A stretch of 64,000 bases of DNA from positions 24,815,249-24,879,248 of the forward strand of contig OZ038423.1 of the NCBI GenBank assembly GCA_964036155.1, written 5' to 3'. Under the pieces are notes generated by a model. The model saw only the letters and a list, made by a program, of their open reading frames with translations, made no database searches and was not told the DNA's origin. This document shows, piece by piece, positions 38,101-49,900 of this stretch. Position 1 is the stretch's first letter; every line of letters starts with the position of its first letter. The position numbers and the translations under genes were made by a program. Origin of the DNA: Diploscapter coronatus (Eukaryota > Nematoda > Chromadorea > Rhabditida > Rhabditidae).

Positions 38101-41100
38101 TAAGAGGCGTTGGAAGGCATTATCTCCAGAGAAAGCTGGCATAAAAATGGCGTCAAATAAAATTTCTTTCGGCATCCCCTTTGATTTCGAGTCAATGATA
38201 GTACGCAAATACACACATGTGCGACTGTAATTAGGCTGGAATTATGGGCTAGCGCTGCGGATCGTGATTTTTCAAAGGGATACCCTTGATGAAAAGCTGC
38301 CAATGTTCACTTCGTTAGATTGCAAAGAAATTCTTCCAGACACCAAATTCTTTGCGTCTTGAAGCGGCCCATTTTCTGTATCTTCTTTGACTTTTTCTTT
38401 TATTGGTTTTTCGCGCGTCAGCTAAGGAATGAATGAACTGAAGCAAGGACGCCATGTATTCAATGATGCAACTGTTAAAAACTTTGTCTCTGGGATCTCT
38501 TCGAAAATCCAGATCTCTCGCCCAATTCTCACCAAATCAAGAGATTAGACACGACTCATTGCCCACATGTGGTAGCCGATGACCAAAAAAGTTTTATTTT
38601 TCTTGGTATCTCTTGAACTCTCAAACTATTTTCAACTATAACTGCAGGATTATGTAAGAATCTCAGAAAATGGTGTTCTAATGACTTGAGTGAATATGCA
38701 AGATTCAAATGCCACATTCCCACATTCAAAATGAGTAAATGGTGCCCAAAACGGTACTCCTAAAGTGGTACCAAAGTGGTAATCGACCCACTTGAAATGC
38801 GCGAAATCACTTGATATGGGGGATGAGATTTGGGACCCCATCTATTTTCTCGCCCTTTTTAGATCGTTTTCTTGGCCCTCTTGACCTCTCTTCCAAATAA
38901 GAGGCAAGGGTGCAGAGTTACCTTTCTTTCTTTCCCTCGTTCTTTATAAGGCAATGTGAGAAACCGCAAACAAACGAGAGGCCAGAGACGCAGAGAGACA
39001 AAGATTTGGGTAAGGTGTGCCATACTTCTAATGAGATTTTGACCCAGAGTAAATAACCCCAAAACTCGCTGATAAAGGTGTTAATCTGATAAAAATCTAA
39101 AAATGTTGTTTTTCTTGCAAAATACGTCCATCTTCAGAAATTTGCTCCAGTTTTTGCGAAGTTCCCAAAAATTGCGCGACTTTTTTCTCTGCGAGTTCTC
39201 TAAAATCCCGTGGGAACGGGGAAAGTGAAGGACAGGCGTTGAAACGAAGTCCACCAATACATGGGATGCTCTAGGCACTATCTCTAATCTCTCCTCGAAA
39301 TCCATACTACTTGCCTATTTTTCTCTGCACTCTCATTTTGGCTATGCCATTTCTCTCTTCTCACTTCCAAATCCAATCACATTATTACCTCTGAATATGT
39401 GCGTGTTGGAGGCCTTGTATAAGAGTTTTACATGAGAAAATTGCAAATCGATCAATGTATAAGCGCAATTTTGGATAATAACGTTGGTTAAAAATAAAAA
39501 TTTTGACCTAACGTTGTCTATAAACAAAAAAAAATTTTACCGCATCGTCTCTGTCGGATTTCAGCGAAAGTTGCTCCCATCGCAGGTCGGTGCTAGAGGT
39601 TGAAGTGTCCAGGAGAACCTCTGAAATGAAATCTTTATATTTTAGGCTCATTTTATGATTCAAATGCATTTTTTTACTATTCAGCATGTTTTTCCAGAAA
39701 AGCTGAGAACAATAAAGTGGACTTATTTAAAAAGATATTTTAAGATCCTTATCATTTTATCATTAATCTTATTGATCTGGTCAGTGATAAATTTTCCTCT
39801 TTCATTTCTCCGCTGCTCGAAGAGAGAAATTCACGCCTCTGGCCACTTGAAGGCCAGCTTTCGTCTAGAGATTAAGAAAAATAAAGAGTGCAGAGGTGCA
39901 GAGAGCCAAAACAAAAAATGAAGGTTTCAATTTGAGAAGGACTCAAAACCTCCTCCCGCAAAAAGTTTTGAACTTCAACTAATATAAATGAGTGTCACAT
40001 TTTTATTTTCACACTGCTGCAGAATTTTAGTTAAGCCCACTTTTTGTGCTAATATATGTTTTTGAAACTCTAGATGGAGACTGTAATGTGTGAAATATAA
40101 TATGCAACTTTCACACCCCATCATCATGAGTGGATATTTTGAAACTACGAGGCAAAAAACCCGCTATAAAGTCACAGACATTTTTGTCATAGAAGGTCGG
40201 AAAATTTCCCTTCTTAAATAAAAATCTTTGCCTGTTCCCATTTTCTCTAGAGCTAATACCATTGAATGTTAGTCACCATCCAAAACATGCGCATAGAACT
40301 GGGAAAGGGCCCCTTAGCCAGTAACATTTCATTTCATTTGATTGCATGGACGCAAGAGTTAGAAGATTACAATCTTTTGTGGTGGTGGGCTTTTTGAACG
40401 GACACTTAAAATTCTTTCTTTGTTGGGTTGAAAATTTGAGCCAATCAGTAAAGAACGACATAATAACAATTGAACTGAATTTAGTGTTCAATAAAATTGC
40501 ATTGAAAGGAAATTACTGGACATTTTTTATCCTGAATTACGCTAATTCATGTTTTCAAAATATTGCAGACGAGGCGCAATCATAAAAATTCGATCGCAAG
40601 ATAAATTTGGATTTATGATAATTTCCATATTTTTCAGTTTTGCCAACAAATGTCCATTCAGATCATTCGACCCCAAGACAAATGTGGAATTGGTCTGAAA
40701 TTCTCGTTTGGTTAGAGTAACTGACGGCTCAGTGGCTAACGGACCCCATCCGTCATCTAGCTTGTCCTGTCTAACATCTAACATAAGCAGTATTTCCGGG
40801 GCTAATTTATGACTGCCATGCACGGATCTCGTCAATGGACTTAAATATTACGCACTACGCGCATCTGGCAAGAAATACTTAGTAGGAGAAATTTTGAAAT
40901 TTAAAATGCTCTAAACGACATATTGATTAAATAATGACTTCATATAATTTAACAATGCCCAAATTTTAGACGTAAATATGACGCTAAAACTGACAATTTT
41001 AAACTTATTGTTTATTTAAATATGCATGGAAATACTTTGCGTCTCTATCCCACAAAGTTAAAGCTATCGATTTATTGATTAGCCGCTATTTTGCGAGCGC

Positions 41101-42805
41101 ATGAAACCCCGCTGGCACTTTTCCATATAAGAGTCATTCAGATTCTATCGTTTCGACGTCTCTACGCTCTCTCAAGTTTTAGAGCTATTTCACAATCGCT
41201 TCAAATCCCAACACCACTTCACAGCATCCAATCAGTTTTAGTCATCCAGAATATCCAGGCTGAATCTCCCCATTCATTCAAAAAGAAACGCAAATTCTCT
41301 TTTCGTTTTTCGAAATTCAACTTCCGATATGAAAGTTTGCAACAATGTAACGTCAAAAAGGTTTCCAAAAGTTCCCAAGAATGTTCCCAAAACAGTTTGA
41401 TTTGTCTTCTTCGGCCTGTTTGCATAGGTGGAAGATTTATCCCTTCCCCTCCCATCTCGGTTGTCATTTGACACCTCAACTGAGTTGACTAATTGAAAGG
41501 TGAGGGGAGTAGAGGTGTGAATATGAGAAGCCCCTAGTCTGGCAGACCAACCTCCCTCCAAACCACTACGCCACTGGTAGATATTCCTAAACCCTCTAAA
41601 ATCCCCCTACTATTTTCCTTATGTCTTCCCCGAACTCTCTCCAAATCAAATATTCTCTAAACCAATGTCCAGGTGCCACAACTGTCACCTCCCTATGATA
41701 GGGGCTCTCACCTGAACTTTTCTTCCGCTCTCTAAAGCCTCTCAAAAGATAGCGCTATTTTGGAAAAAGTCTTCCAAGATATGAGAAATACACAAATCCG
41801 AGAGAAGCCTTTACTACCGGACCCACCAGATCTTAGATTTTATAGCGGATTGACACAATATTATGCAAAGAGTGGGGTCGTAAAATTGCAATTGATAGTA
41901 GGAAATCTGATTTTGAAGGAATTTTTTTAAAATGAAAATCAGTTTTTTTTATTAAATATGGCTTTTTTATTTGAATTGTCGTAAGATTAGGGAACTTTCT
42001 GAATTGCAAAAGGCGCCAATAAGTCGGCAAAGTCCAATCTTCATATGAGAACTACGTAGAGTGACCATGAGAACATAGGATAAACGCACCCAATAATGCA
42101 CAAGAAATAAGGCGAAGGCACCCCCTCGAGTGGAGCTAATCCAGGCGCCAAAGTCAATTAAAATTCTCCATGAATGGCGTAAATCGTGGACTATTGACAA
42201 TCGAGCGCGCTCTAATGAGAAACGTCTCAAGCCGCACAAAAACCCATACGATTTGCGTAAGATGCTTATTTGTTGCAACGTTTAGAAAAAATGTTTCCTA
42301 CCAAGCATCTCGATTTTTTCCCAGATAAGGTGTCCTTTAAGTGTCGTAAATTATCCAAAGTACTAAGTAGATATTATGAATGAGCACAACTATTTATGGA
42401 CCTAGTGCGCTAATTTACAGCCATTGTAAATTTTAGATGGGTGCTTTGATATGACAAGTGTTCTTAGATTGCATCAGATATATTTGGATATTTTTCGTTT
42501 ATATCAACAAAGTTAATCCTCTCAGATCGCGTTATAAAAACAAAGCCCTTAGGTTAAGGTTAACCCCTACACGCGGGAGGATCAAAGCAAAGAGGCTAGA
42601 ATTGATTGAGAAAGTGAGAGGAAAAATCATTTCCTAAAGAAATTGAGAAATTGGAAAAAATTCCTGAATTTCTCTTCAAAAATGCGGAAAAATGAAAGTC
42701 GACAAAAATTCGTAAATTTGCAAAAAAAAAAAGACACCGACCTCGAGACGCATTCGATCCCGGCGGAGATAAGCCGAAAATAAGAAATGCGCAAAAAATA
42801 CGCAT
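26137..42805 (-). CDS. vab-1: Eph receptor tyrosine kinase, complete gene
   Basis: Receptor for membrane-bound ephrins, signalling in cell sorting and axon guidance. Minus-strand exons in order: 42742-42805, 39541-39620, 36350-36477, 36145-36303, 35877-36015, 34027-34159, 33864-33977, 30185-30340, 29980-30138, 29728-29888, 29589-29681, 29265-29444, 28940-29123, 28684-28764, 28344-28522, 28107-28211, 27786-27939, 27497-27648, 27256-27375, 27054-27194, 26791-26934, 26675-26745, 26429-26598, 26137-26321. Total 3252 nt, 1083 residues. Domains: signal peptide 1-20; ephrin-binding about 22-200 ([21 protein letters not shown]); Cys-rich about 225-325; two FN3 about 327-522; membrane 540-563; juxtamembrane tyrosines 641 and 647 ([12 protein letters not shown]); kinase about 671-945; SAM about 983-1045. 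Kinase residues: GGGEFG loop, K712 in VAIK, D808 in HRDLAARN, D826 of DFG. The APE motif reads SPE (854-856). The first exon is chosen because it encodes a signal peptide and its single overhanging base joins exon 2 to give EVLLDT. C-terminus GFFV could be a PDZ ligand. Very similar in length to other nematode Eph receptors. Confidence 0.95.
30341..33863 (-). other. Intron 7 of the Eph gene (3.5 kb), rich in short repeats
   Basis: The largest Eph intron separates the two exons of the Cys-rich region. It contains at least six copies of the ATATATGAAATCC near-palindrome (around 31171, 31188, 31314, 31530, 31951, 32623). It also holds a 79-codon open frame on the plus strand (31647-31883) with protein-like composition and a GC-richer block at 33600-33830. 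No nested gene can be established. Confidence 0.6.
31647..31883 (+). pseudogene. Protein-like open frame inside Eph intron 7, unknown
   Basis: 79 codons on the strand opposite to Eph, opening with TTG rather than ATG. The C-terminal two thirds look like real protein: charged and helical ([20 protein letters not shown], then [13 protein letters not shown], then [18 protein letters not shown]) and less AT-biased than the flanks. There is no promoter, start codon or paired exon. It may be a fragment of an inserted or retroposed gene, or chance. Confidence 0.2.
34160..35876 (-). other. Intron 5 of the Eph gene (1.7 kb)
   Basis: AT-rich, no coding signal. One copy of the TTGATCTTCATT motif at 34574-34585. 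Confidence 0.6.
36478..39540 (-). other. Intron 2 of the Eph gene (3.1 kb)
   Basis: Mostly AT-rich. Contains a GC-rich hairpin around 37759-37800 and two elements related to CTGCGTCTC in reverse orientation (37871-37883 and 38984-38997), so it may hold an internal promoter or enhancer. No exon seen. Confidence 0.55.
39621..42741 (-). other. Intron 1 of the Eph gene (3.1 kb)
   Basis: Separates the signal-peptide exon from the ephrin-binding domain. Contains a tRNA-derived relic near 41534-41573 (minus strand). No further exon is needed: the phases of exons 1 and 2 match directly. Confidence 0.55.
41534..41573 (-). repeat. tRNA-Gly-like relic (possible tRNA-derived SINE)
   Basis: Read on the minus strand, TGGCGTAGTGG (41573-41563) matches the tRNA A-box. 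After a slightly long D-loop comes a 5-bp anticodon stem (TTGGT with ACTAG, two wobble pairs) closing a 7-nt loop CTGCCAG with the expected U33 and anticodon GCC (Gly). A clear B-box and acceptor stem are missing (only a weak ATATTCACACC), so it is a decayed tRNA or SINE head, not a working tRNA. Confidence 0.35.
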
Positions 42806-45800
42806 CTCCCAAAATCCACACCAACGAAAACGCCGTGTTTTAGTTTTCACAGTAGAAGAGAATAAATCGACAATATTCATATTGATCGGTGATGATGCGT
42901 TAGTCGAGTGGTGGAGTGTCGGACCGGTAAATCGTCATTTCATCAAATTTTGCTGGATGACCTAAAGATCGGGTTTATGCCAAAACTTTGAAATATGAGT
43001 TGGAAAAAGGATACGCTATATATGGAAGCGATAAATTGAATCAGCATGTTTGGGCGGGGTAGAAACGCAAAATTTGTGAGGAAGAAGAGTAATCATAGAG
43101 ATGGGAATAAATATCGTTAAAAGTCAAATCGCAGGCAAAAGGAGATGGTTAAGTGTAAGGGGCGAAAGTTTCGGAAGAGAGGCGCTCATATCTACGTCTG
43201 AAATGTCGCGACAAGTAGGCAATAAACCCAGTTCGGATAGGAGAGGGAGGGAAGAAAAACATGAATATGAGTATGCAAATGACATGATGCAATGGACACT
43301 ATCATACATAGAGTTGGAAATTTTGAGAGCTTCGCATTGAAACTTTGCAAACTTCAAGAAGACGTAGAGGAAACTTAAATAAACCTAGCACATAGAGCTG
43401 AAACGAATAAATTGTAGAAGCCTCTAAGAAATGAAACTTCAAGGGGCCCCGGAAGTCAAAGGTCTATCCGAAAAAAATCGGAGCTTTTCTGGAATTTCCT
43501 GATTTTCCTATATTCTATAGAAACAAAGAAATTCTCAGCTCCAGCGTCAGGAAAGGAAGCGAGATGGAAACCGTTCTTCTCTAGGGCTTTTCTGATGCGG
43601 CGATGCGCGCATATGGGTGAAAGCTGTGCGTTAAACTGATTAGCGCGCGCGGGACGGCGTCCTAGGCGAAAATTCTGAAAATCCTTAGGATGGACGATTT
43701 TTCGCGCCTCAAGAAAAAGCCCCCGAACAGACCCTAAGAATGAACGGTCAAAAGATAAAAGCAGCGAGAAGGGGCTGCAAAGAAACGAATGAAAGAGAGC
43801 GATTGCAAAGAAAGAGACAGGGTGGAGGGGGAGTAAAGAGAGGGAAGGCCACGCCCCCTTTGCTTGAAGACCAGAGCCTCCCTTATGCAGGGGGACAGAG
43901 GAAATCACAATGATGAGGTCAAATTATATAAACAATTGACATGAGATACAGAAAAAAAAACAATCGGGCATTGATTACTCAATAACACATCATTAAGTTT
44001 AGGCAGATAAGATATAAAAAAAAAATATCGAGATTTTATTGTTTTCGGATAGAAAATTGACCATATTTGAATTTTTTTAGAGAAAATCAATGCAATCCAT
44101 TGATTTCTTTCAGAAAAATAACTACGAAAATATAACTGAAATTTCAAGTACTTGAGTTTTTCAGCGAAATAGGAAATAGAATGATTTTTTGACTCTGACG
44201 GAACTCAGCACTTGTCACTTTCTTGAGAATATTCATTATATTCACTATATTCACACTATGAATTCGATTATGTATTTGAACAGTTCCTGCACACATTCAA
44301 TAGTGTGAAGTTATTTCAAGTAGTTTTTGCACCTTCTTCAAGATTTCCTGCTGGTTTTGACTCTATAGAAGTCAGGATATCCATAAAATACTGTAGACCA
44401 TATTATTGAAGAATCTTTTCTTCATAAAAAGCTGGAAATAAGAGCATGGTCTTTTTATTTTTGATTTTGTGTAACGAATTAAACTCATAATATATAAAGG
44501 ATTAGATACCTCATGAAATTGAACAAAAATCTAATACTATGATCTTCTGTTTTCTAATAAAGTCAAAATCACACGCCTATCCATCAAACATATGCACAAA
44601 TCATAGATCCGAATATCTGACATAAAATCCTATAGAACAGCCCTCTCTATTGTATAAAGATCTATAATTATTATTCCATGAATCACAACGTAATACCTAA
44701 TTATAATCATAATTTCGGCGTCTAGAAGAATTCCCTAGCGAGAAAAATGTCAAATTGCTGAGTTTTTCATAAATCTCGAATTTTTTTACATGAAGAATAA
44801 AATTTTCTGGAAAAAGGGAAAATTTCAAGTTTTTAGTTCGGAAAAGTGCTTGAATATCTTGAAAAAAATCAATCCTTCCAAATTTTTCATTAACCAATGA
44901 ATTTTCTGTTAAAAAATAGAATTTTCCAAATTTTCAGCATAAATAAGGTGCCTATTTTGTCGGTCAAATAACAATAGTTTTGCCTGGTTCCCCATTTTAG
45001 CGGCAATTTCAAAATGCGCGACTGACGTTCGTTTCAAATATTCATGCGCTACGAGCGTACGCTCGAAAGAATGAATTCAATATTCATTTCCGAGTAGCGT
45101 AAATTTGACTAAATTTGGGAAAGAACACGAATTTTCTCGTGAAATAATAAAGTCGCTCCCTGAAAATTTCCTAATTGAAGATCATGATCTAGTATTTTCG
45201 ATTTTAAGGATAAAAATATAATAGTATATATCAGGGTCAAATATTTTAGATTTTAAGATATTAAATAATAAGATAATTATCATAGTAACCAATTTAGTAA
45301 TTGCGATGTATGCCAAGGGGTCATCTTTTATGAATATTCCCGTTCCTTTCTCAGGCGGTCGAATTTCAAAGGTTCCGAAACGAAAATTGGGCTAATTGTG
45401 TGCGAAATGATAGGAAAAGAATGTGGAGAGAAATTAGATCCCATCTGGGCTCAAATTCAGACCCAAAAATGGATAAGAGCTTTGCGGATGAAAGATATCC
45501 TTTGCTTTGTACGGAAATACCGCAAAAAGTGTCTGCGGGCTAATGAGTCAAGCGCTAGATCCAATTTGCATGAAAAGACAGCCGAAGAAATTAGCATAGA
45601 GTGATATGTTTAAAGCATATCTTACAATCTCAAGAGAAGTACCCCAGAATAGTAATCTTCTATACTAGAAACAACTGAACTTATATTTTAGATGATATGG
45701 TATATATGAAATTTGAATCAAAACATATTCAGACATGAATATAAAATCGATAGATCTATGTAATCCCGCATAGATATTAGCATAATATACCGGTCTTGTT

Positions 45801-46924
45801 GTTATATTCAAATTGTAAAGCCCCTAATCTGAAGGTAAAGCTTATTCCACTCAATGCCGTTTTTGGATATATCGCAAATCGACGCGCATTAGTGAATAAT
45901 CATCGGAAAGTGTCGTAAAATCTAACGCATTGTGAGGAAAAAGATATAAAACTATGGTGACCTTAGTCGTAAGGTCACGCATATTAGAATAAAATAGCGT
46001 AAATATGAAAATTGGTTCAAATTATGAATATCAAAGATTTGTTTTTCTGGGTTTTTCATAAAATATATTTGAATAGTTAAACAGATTATACTAAAAAAAT
46101 TTAAAGAAATTAAACTAGAACTATCTAAGAAGAAAAATATTAGTTAAATTTTAAAAAATAATGAATTTCTCAATAACCTCAGATTATTTTGAAACTATAC
46201 AAATTAAACGAATTCGTTAGCGGAAATTTTGGGGCCGAAAGGACGACGAAAGTCGAAATTAATCCCCCAGGAAAAGCTCGTGAAGATGAAAAAGAGGCCC
46301 GACCAAAAAAGACCCCCGAGAAGGGCCGCAAAATGACCGATTCTCGGGAAAACTACGGACACTTTGAAATGCGTAAGCATAAAAATAACATCGTAGCTTT
46401 AAAAATTCAAATTTGAAAATTAAAAATAGTAAGCGAATATCGCATAAAATAGATCGTAATAGTGAAATGTTGAAAGTTGAATATCCATAGTTTTGGTTAC
46501 TATTTTATGAGTTTACCGAAAAATGCATGTGAACTTTTTGGAAGTTCAATTTTCAAAAGAATTTTGAGAAAATTTATCGAATGGAAATTCGAAATGCATA
46601 GTAATGAATTCGAAATAAGCTGAAAGGTAAAGTGAAGGAAGGAAAGGCGAAGAATTAGAAGTACCCCCTCTAACCACTTGAAAGGGCCCGACCGGACTGC
46701 AAAATATTTATATTTAGCCTACTCAGAGAGGTAAAAGTTATCACAAACATGGTATGGTTTCGTGAGGAATTTTGTAATTTATCTCCATCAAAAATCCTAT
46801 TTTTATTGGATCATAAATTCCATTGTATCCAAGATGGGATTGAGAAATTTCTAAGCAACAGGATGATTTAAATCTGGATGTTCGTAGATACCGAATCTCA
46901 TTCCGTCGGAAAGTCGCCGTAAAG
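42806..46924. other. Divergent intergenic region between the Eph and mucin-like genes
   Basis: 4.1 kb. The Eph-proximal 1.1 kb contains GGGCGGGG at 43052-43059 and GCCACGCCCC at 43848-43857. A purine-rich plus strand (GAGA-type) around 43740-43840 means the Eph sense strand is pyrimidine-rich there. The rest is AT-rich. A GC-richer segment at 46230-46375 encodes a charged open frame ending in a donor-like GTAAGC, but no partner exon was found. Confidence 0.5.
43540..43905 (-). promoter_or_regulatory. Candidate upstream promoter region of the Eph gene
   Basis: A GC-rich island in AT-rich surroundings, about 0.75-1.1 kb upstream of the Eph ATG. It contains CG-rich GCGCGCGCGGGACGG (43643-43657), a CT-rich tract on the Eph sense strand and the KLF/Sp1-like GCCACGCCCC. 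Assignment to Eph rests on position only. Confidence 0.35.
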
Positions 46925-49900
46925 ATGGGTGGATTGAACAAGATTTGGTCTTTGATTTTTATTTTCGGGATATCAACTATCAATGCTCAAATGTTGCCTG
47001 GAACGCCTGAATTTATTCTGTACGATCAGATTGACACTAATTGCTTCGATACTACAACAGGAAATCTAAACGAAACTTGTATCGAAGTCACGCTGAATAA
47101 TGCCCAAGAAGACGCGGAATCCTGCTGCGAAATCTACATGAAGGAAAATTCATTAATAACTCCAAAAATTGATCAAATTCAAGACGTCTGTGTTAAACTG
47201 TTTGGTTTCACCGTGACAAGTTCGACTTCAACTGTAATGTCTACAGCTGAATCTACGGTTGAAGCCACGACACCAAGCGATGATTTTGATCCAGGCTTGA
47301 GATTACTAGTGAATTTAACAATTATAGTTTTTAGAGAATTTTCTATCCGATGTCAAGGAGAATTGTACCTACAAAATATGGGCATTTCCAACTCCTATTA
47401 TAAATCAAATCTGCGTCAACGAATTGTATAACGATCTGAGCGAGAACAACACGGTGGAACTCTGTGGAGTCGATTGGTGGAATTTCACTAATCCCGATGA
47501 CGACAAAGCGGTAAACGCCATTCAAGAGGCATGTGACACGCAGTACTCACGATCTAATACTGAGCCTGCCAAAACAACTGATCATATTGACAATCTAGGA
47601 CCAGGCCCGAAGAAAGGTGAAAATATCTAACTTTTCTCAAGTTCTTCCAAAATAGATTTGAAAGGTACTGATAAGAATCCAAATTCAAGCAAGACTATAA
47701 CACAGGAACTTTTCTTCGAGAAAACTGGTAAAATTCACTCCAATCTTCATATGGGCCTATGATCAAATTCAATCCAGAAACTTCAACGATCAAAAATTCA
47801 AATGAAAATGGGAACGATATTACAAGTCCAAGCAGATTTATAATTATCTCTCCTTGCGCAGTTCTCCATAATTTTTAGTAGGCTTCAATTTTTCGAACGA
47901 TGAAAATTCAACCACAACAATAACGACGCCGAAAAAGCCTAAAGATCCCAGTGATCCTAAAGACGACGATTCTTGTAACCTTTTCCTAAAATTTATCTGT
48001 TATTGAAAATCAATATAAATTTTTAGCATCAACTTTAACAGCGGTGATTCAACCTGAGGATATAGGCACTGGCTCGTCAACAATCGCGACAACAGCGAAA
48101 GGAGGAAGACCTGGTGACGACAATCAGAAAGGGACTTCGACAACAGAACCACCAGACAGCGATAATAGTGATCCAACCGCCATCACCACAACGAATAAAT
48201 CCGATAATGGCGAAGGCCCTGAAACGTCGTTATCACCTCAGACGACAACTTCTGGTGACACGGCGACAAAGAAAAATGATAATAATAACCCAGATGATAA
48301 CTCTACAACAACTTCTGGCATCGATTCCGACTCAAGTAACCCGATGACAATCTCGGATTTGACATTGACATCGGAGTCTGAAGGAGGAAGCACGATAATC
48401 CAAACTGAAAATACTGGATCGATAATTTCTGAGCTAAGCTCCGTTAGCACGATTAGCCCAGGGTCTACCGTAGTCCAGTCTGAAAACACAGGATCAACAA
48501 TAAGCGCGACGTCAGGAGATTCGGAAATCGTGACGTCGACTTCGTGGTCTTCTGAATCTACGATAACTGAAATTGGAGGTACCTCTGATTCAACCACTGA
48601 AAGAAGCGATGGAACGACGGATTCTGAATCCATAAATGAAGAAGAAGTCACTAGTACGATTGTTAATACAGACAGTTCTGTAGCTAGATCGGCCATTTTG
48701 GGTATGAAATTTATGAGGATCAGCTTTTTTATTATTTAAATTTCGTAAGTGGCACTTCAGGTTTAACTTCGAGCTCCCTATCCTCGCAAAGTGCTGGCTT
48801 CGCAAATACCAGCAATTATTTGATTACTCAATTTACGCAGAGTACAGTTTCTGAAAATTCGAGTCCAAGTAGCATTTCTACAGGAAAATCTGGATCCACG
48901 ATCACTGGTAAAAATTTTAATTTTCCACTTGAAAAAATAGATTTAGGAAGTACTTTATCTCAGAGCGCTGAGAAAACAAGTCATTCAACTTCTAGAAATA
49001 CTGAGACGCCGAATTCTCAATCCACAGGACCTACCTTAGCCCAGAATCAGAATAGCCCGACGTCTTCTTACAGTAGCCTTTCTTCAGTCAGCACCAATTC
49101 ACTATCACTTGGAGATCATATTTCAAGCACGACGTTGAAACCGGCAATTTCTGGTGAATTTCCATCGCAATCCGATGAAACGACAGTATCCCCAACTCTG
49201 ACGTCGTCAAAGAGCAGTGTCAAGGATTCTGAATCCTCCACGGTGGTTTATTCTACTTCTGTTAAATCGCAAGATAACATCATTGAAACAAGCACAAAAT
49301 CGAATGTTGATGGAATTGCTTCAAGTTCGGCTAAATCCGAAACTTCTCATACTGATCCAATCATAATAGTAGCTAATCCTGAAAATTCGACGTCAAAGTC
49401 AGATTCATCTTCATCGTTAAATTCCGAATTCATCACGAAGCAGATAATTCTATCTTCCACTACAAAATTCGTTGAAAACCAAACTCAAAAGACGAGCCCT
49501 ACCGTACTTCCAACGCAAACTTTGGATTCTGAAGTGACAACGACGAAGGGAAGGGGTACTGTGGCAGTAACTTCATCTAAAATCGACGTCAAGACTTCTG
49601 AAACCAGCACGAAGAGTACCACGAAAGGAAGTCAACCTTCGACTTTAAAGAATTTAATTGACCAAACCCAAAAAGTACCTCCAGGTTAGAAATTTAAATT
49701 AGAAAAATGAAAATTGAAATTTTAGGATCTCAAATTTCGAGCCAGACTTCAGTTAGTAATAAACCTATTGCGACCTACAAAGTCCCAGTCCAAACCACGA
49801 ATTCGGGATCTACATCAACCACGCCCCCTCTAACTGTGCATTTACCAGGGGAAACTTCATGCGATACCACTCGAATTAACCTGGTCAACGCTAATTCATC

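Noticed and set aside
40542..40835. 97-codon minus-strand open frame in Eph intron 1, considered as the first Eph exon
   Set aside because: No signal peptide and no phase match; the 42742-42805 exon fits both criteria.
43456..43908. 150-codon minus-strand open frame
   Set aside because: Arises from the GC-rich, stop-poor upstream region of Eph; composition is low-complexity Ser/Leu/Phe and it does not join the Eph chain.
47735..47845. Possible extra exon (TSTIKNSNENGN-like) in the mucin-like gene
   Set aside because: Has an acceptor and coding-like content, but no GT donor follows in phase.
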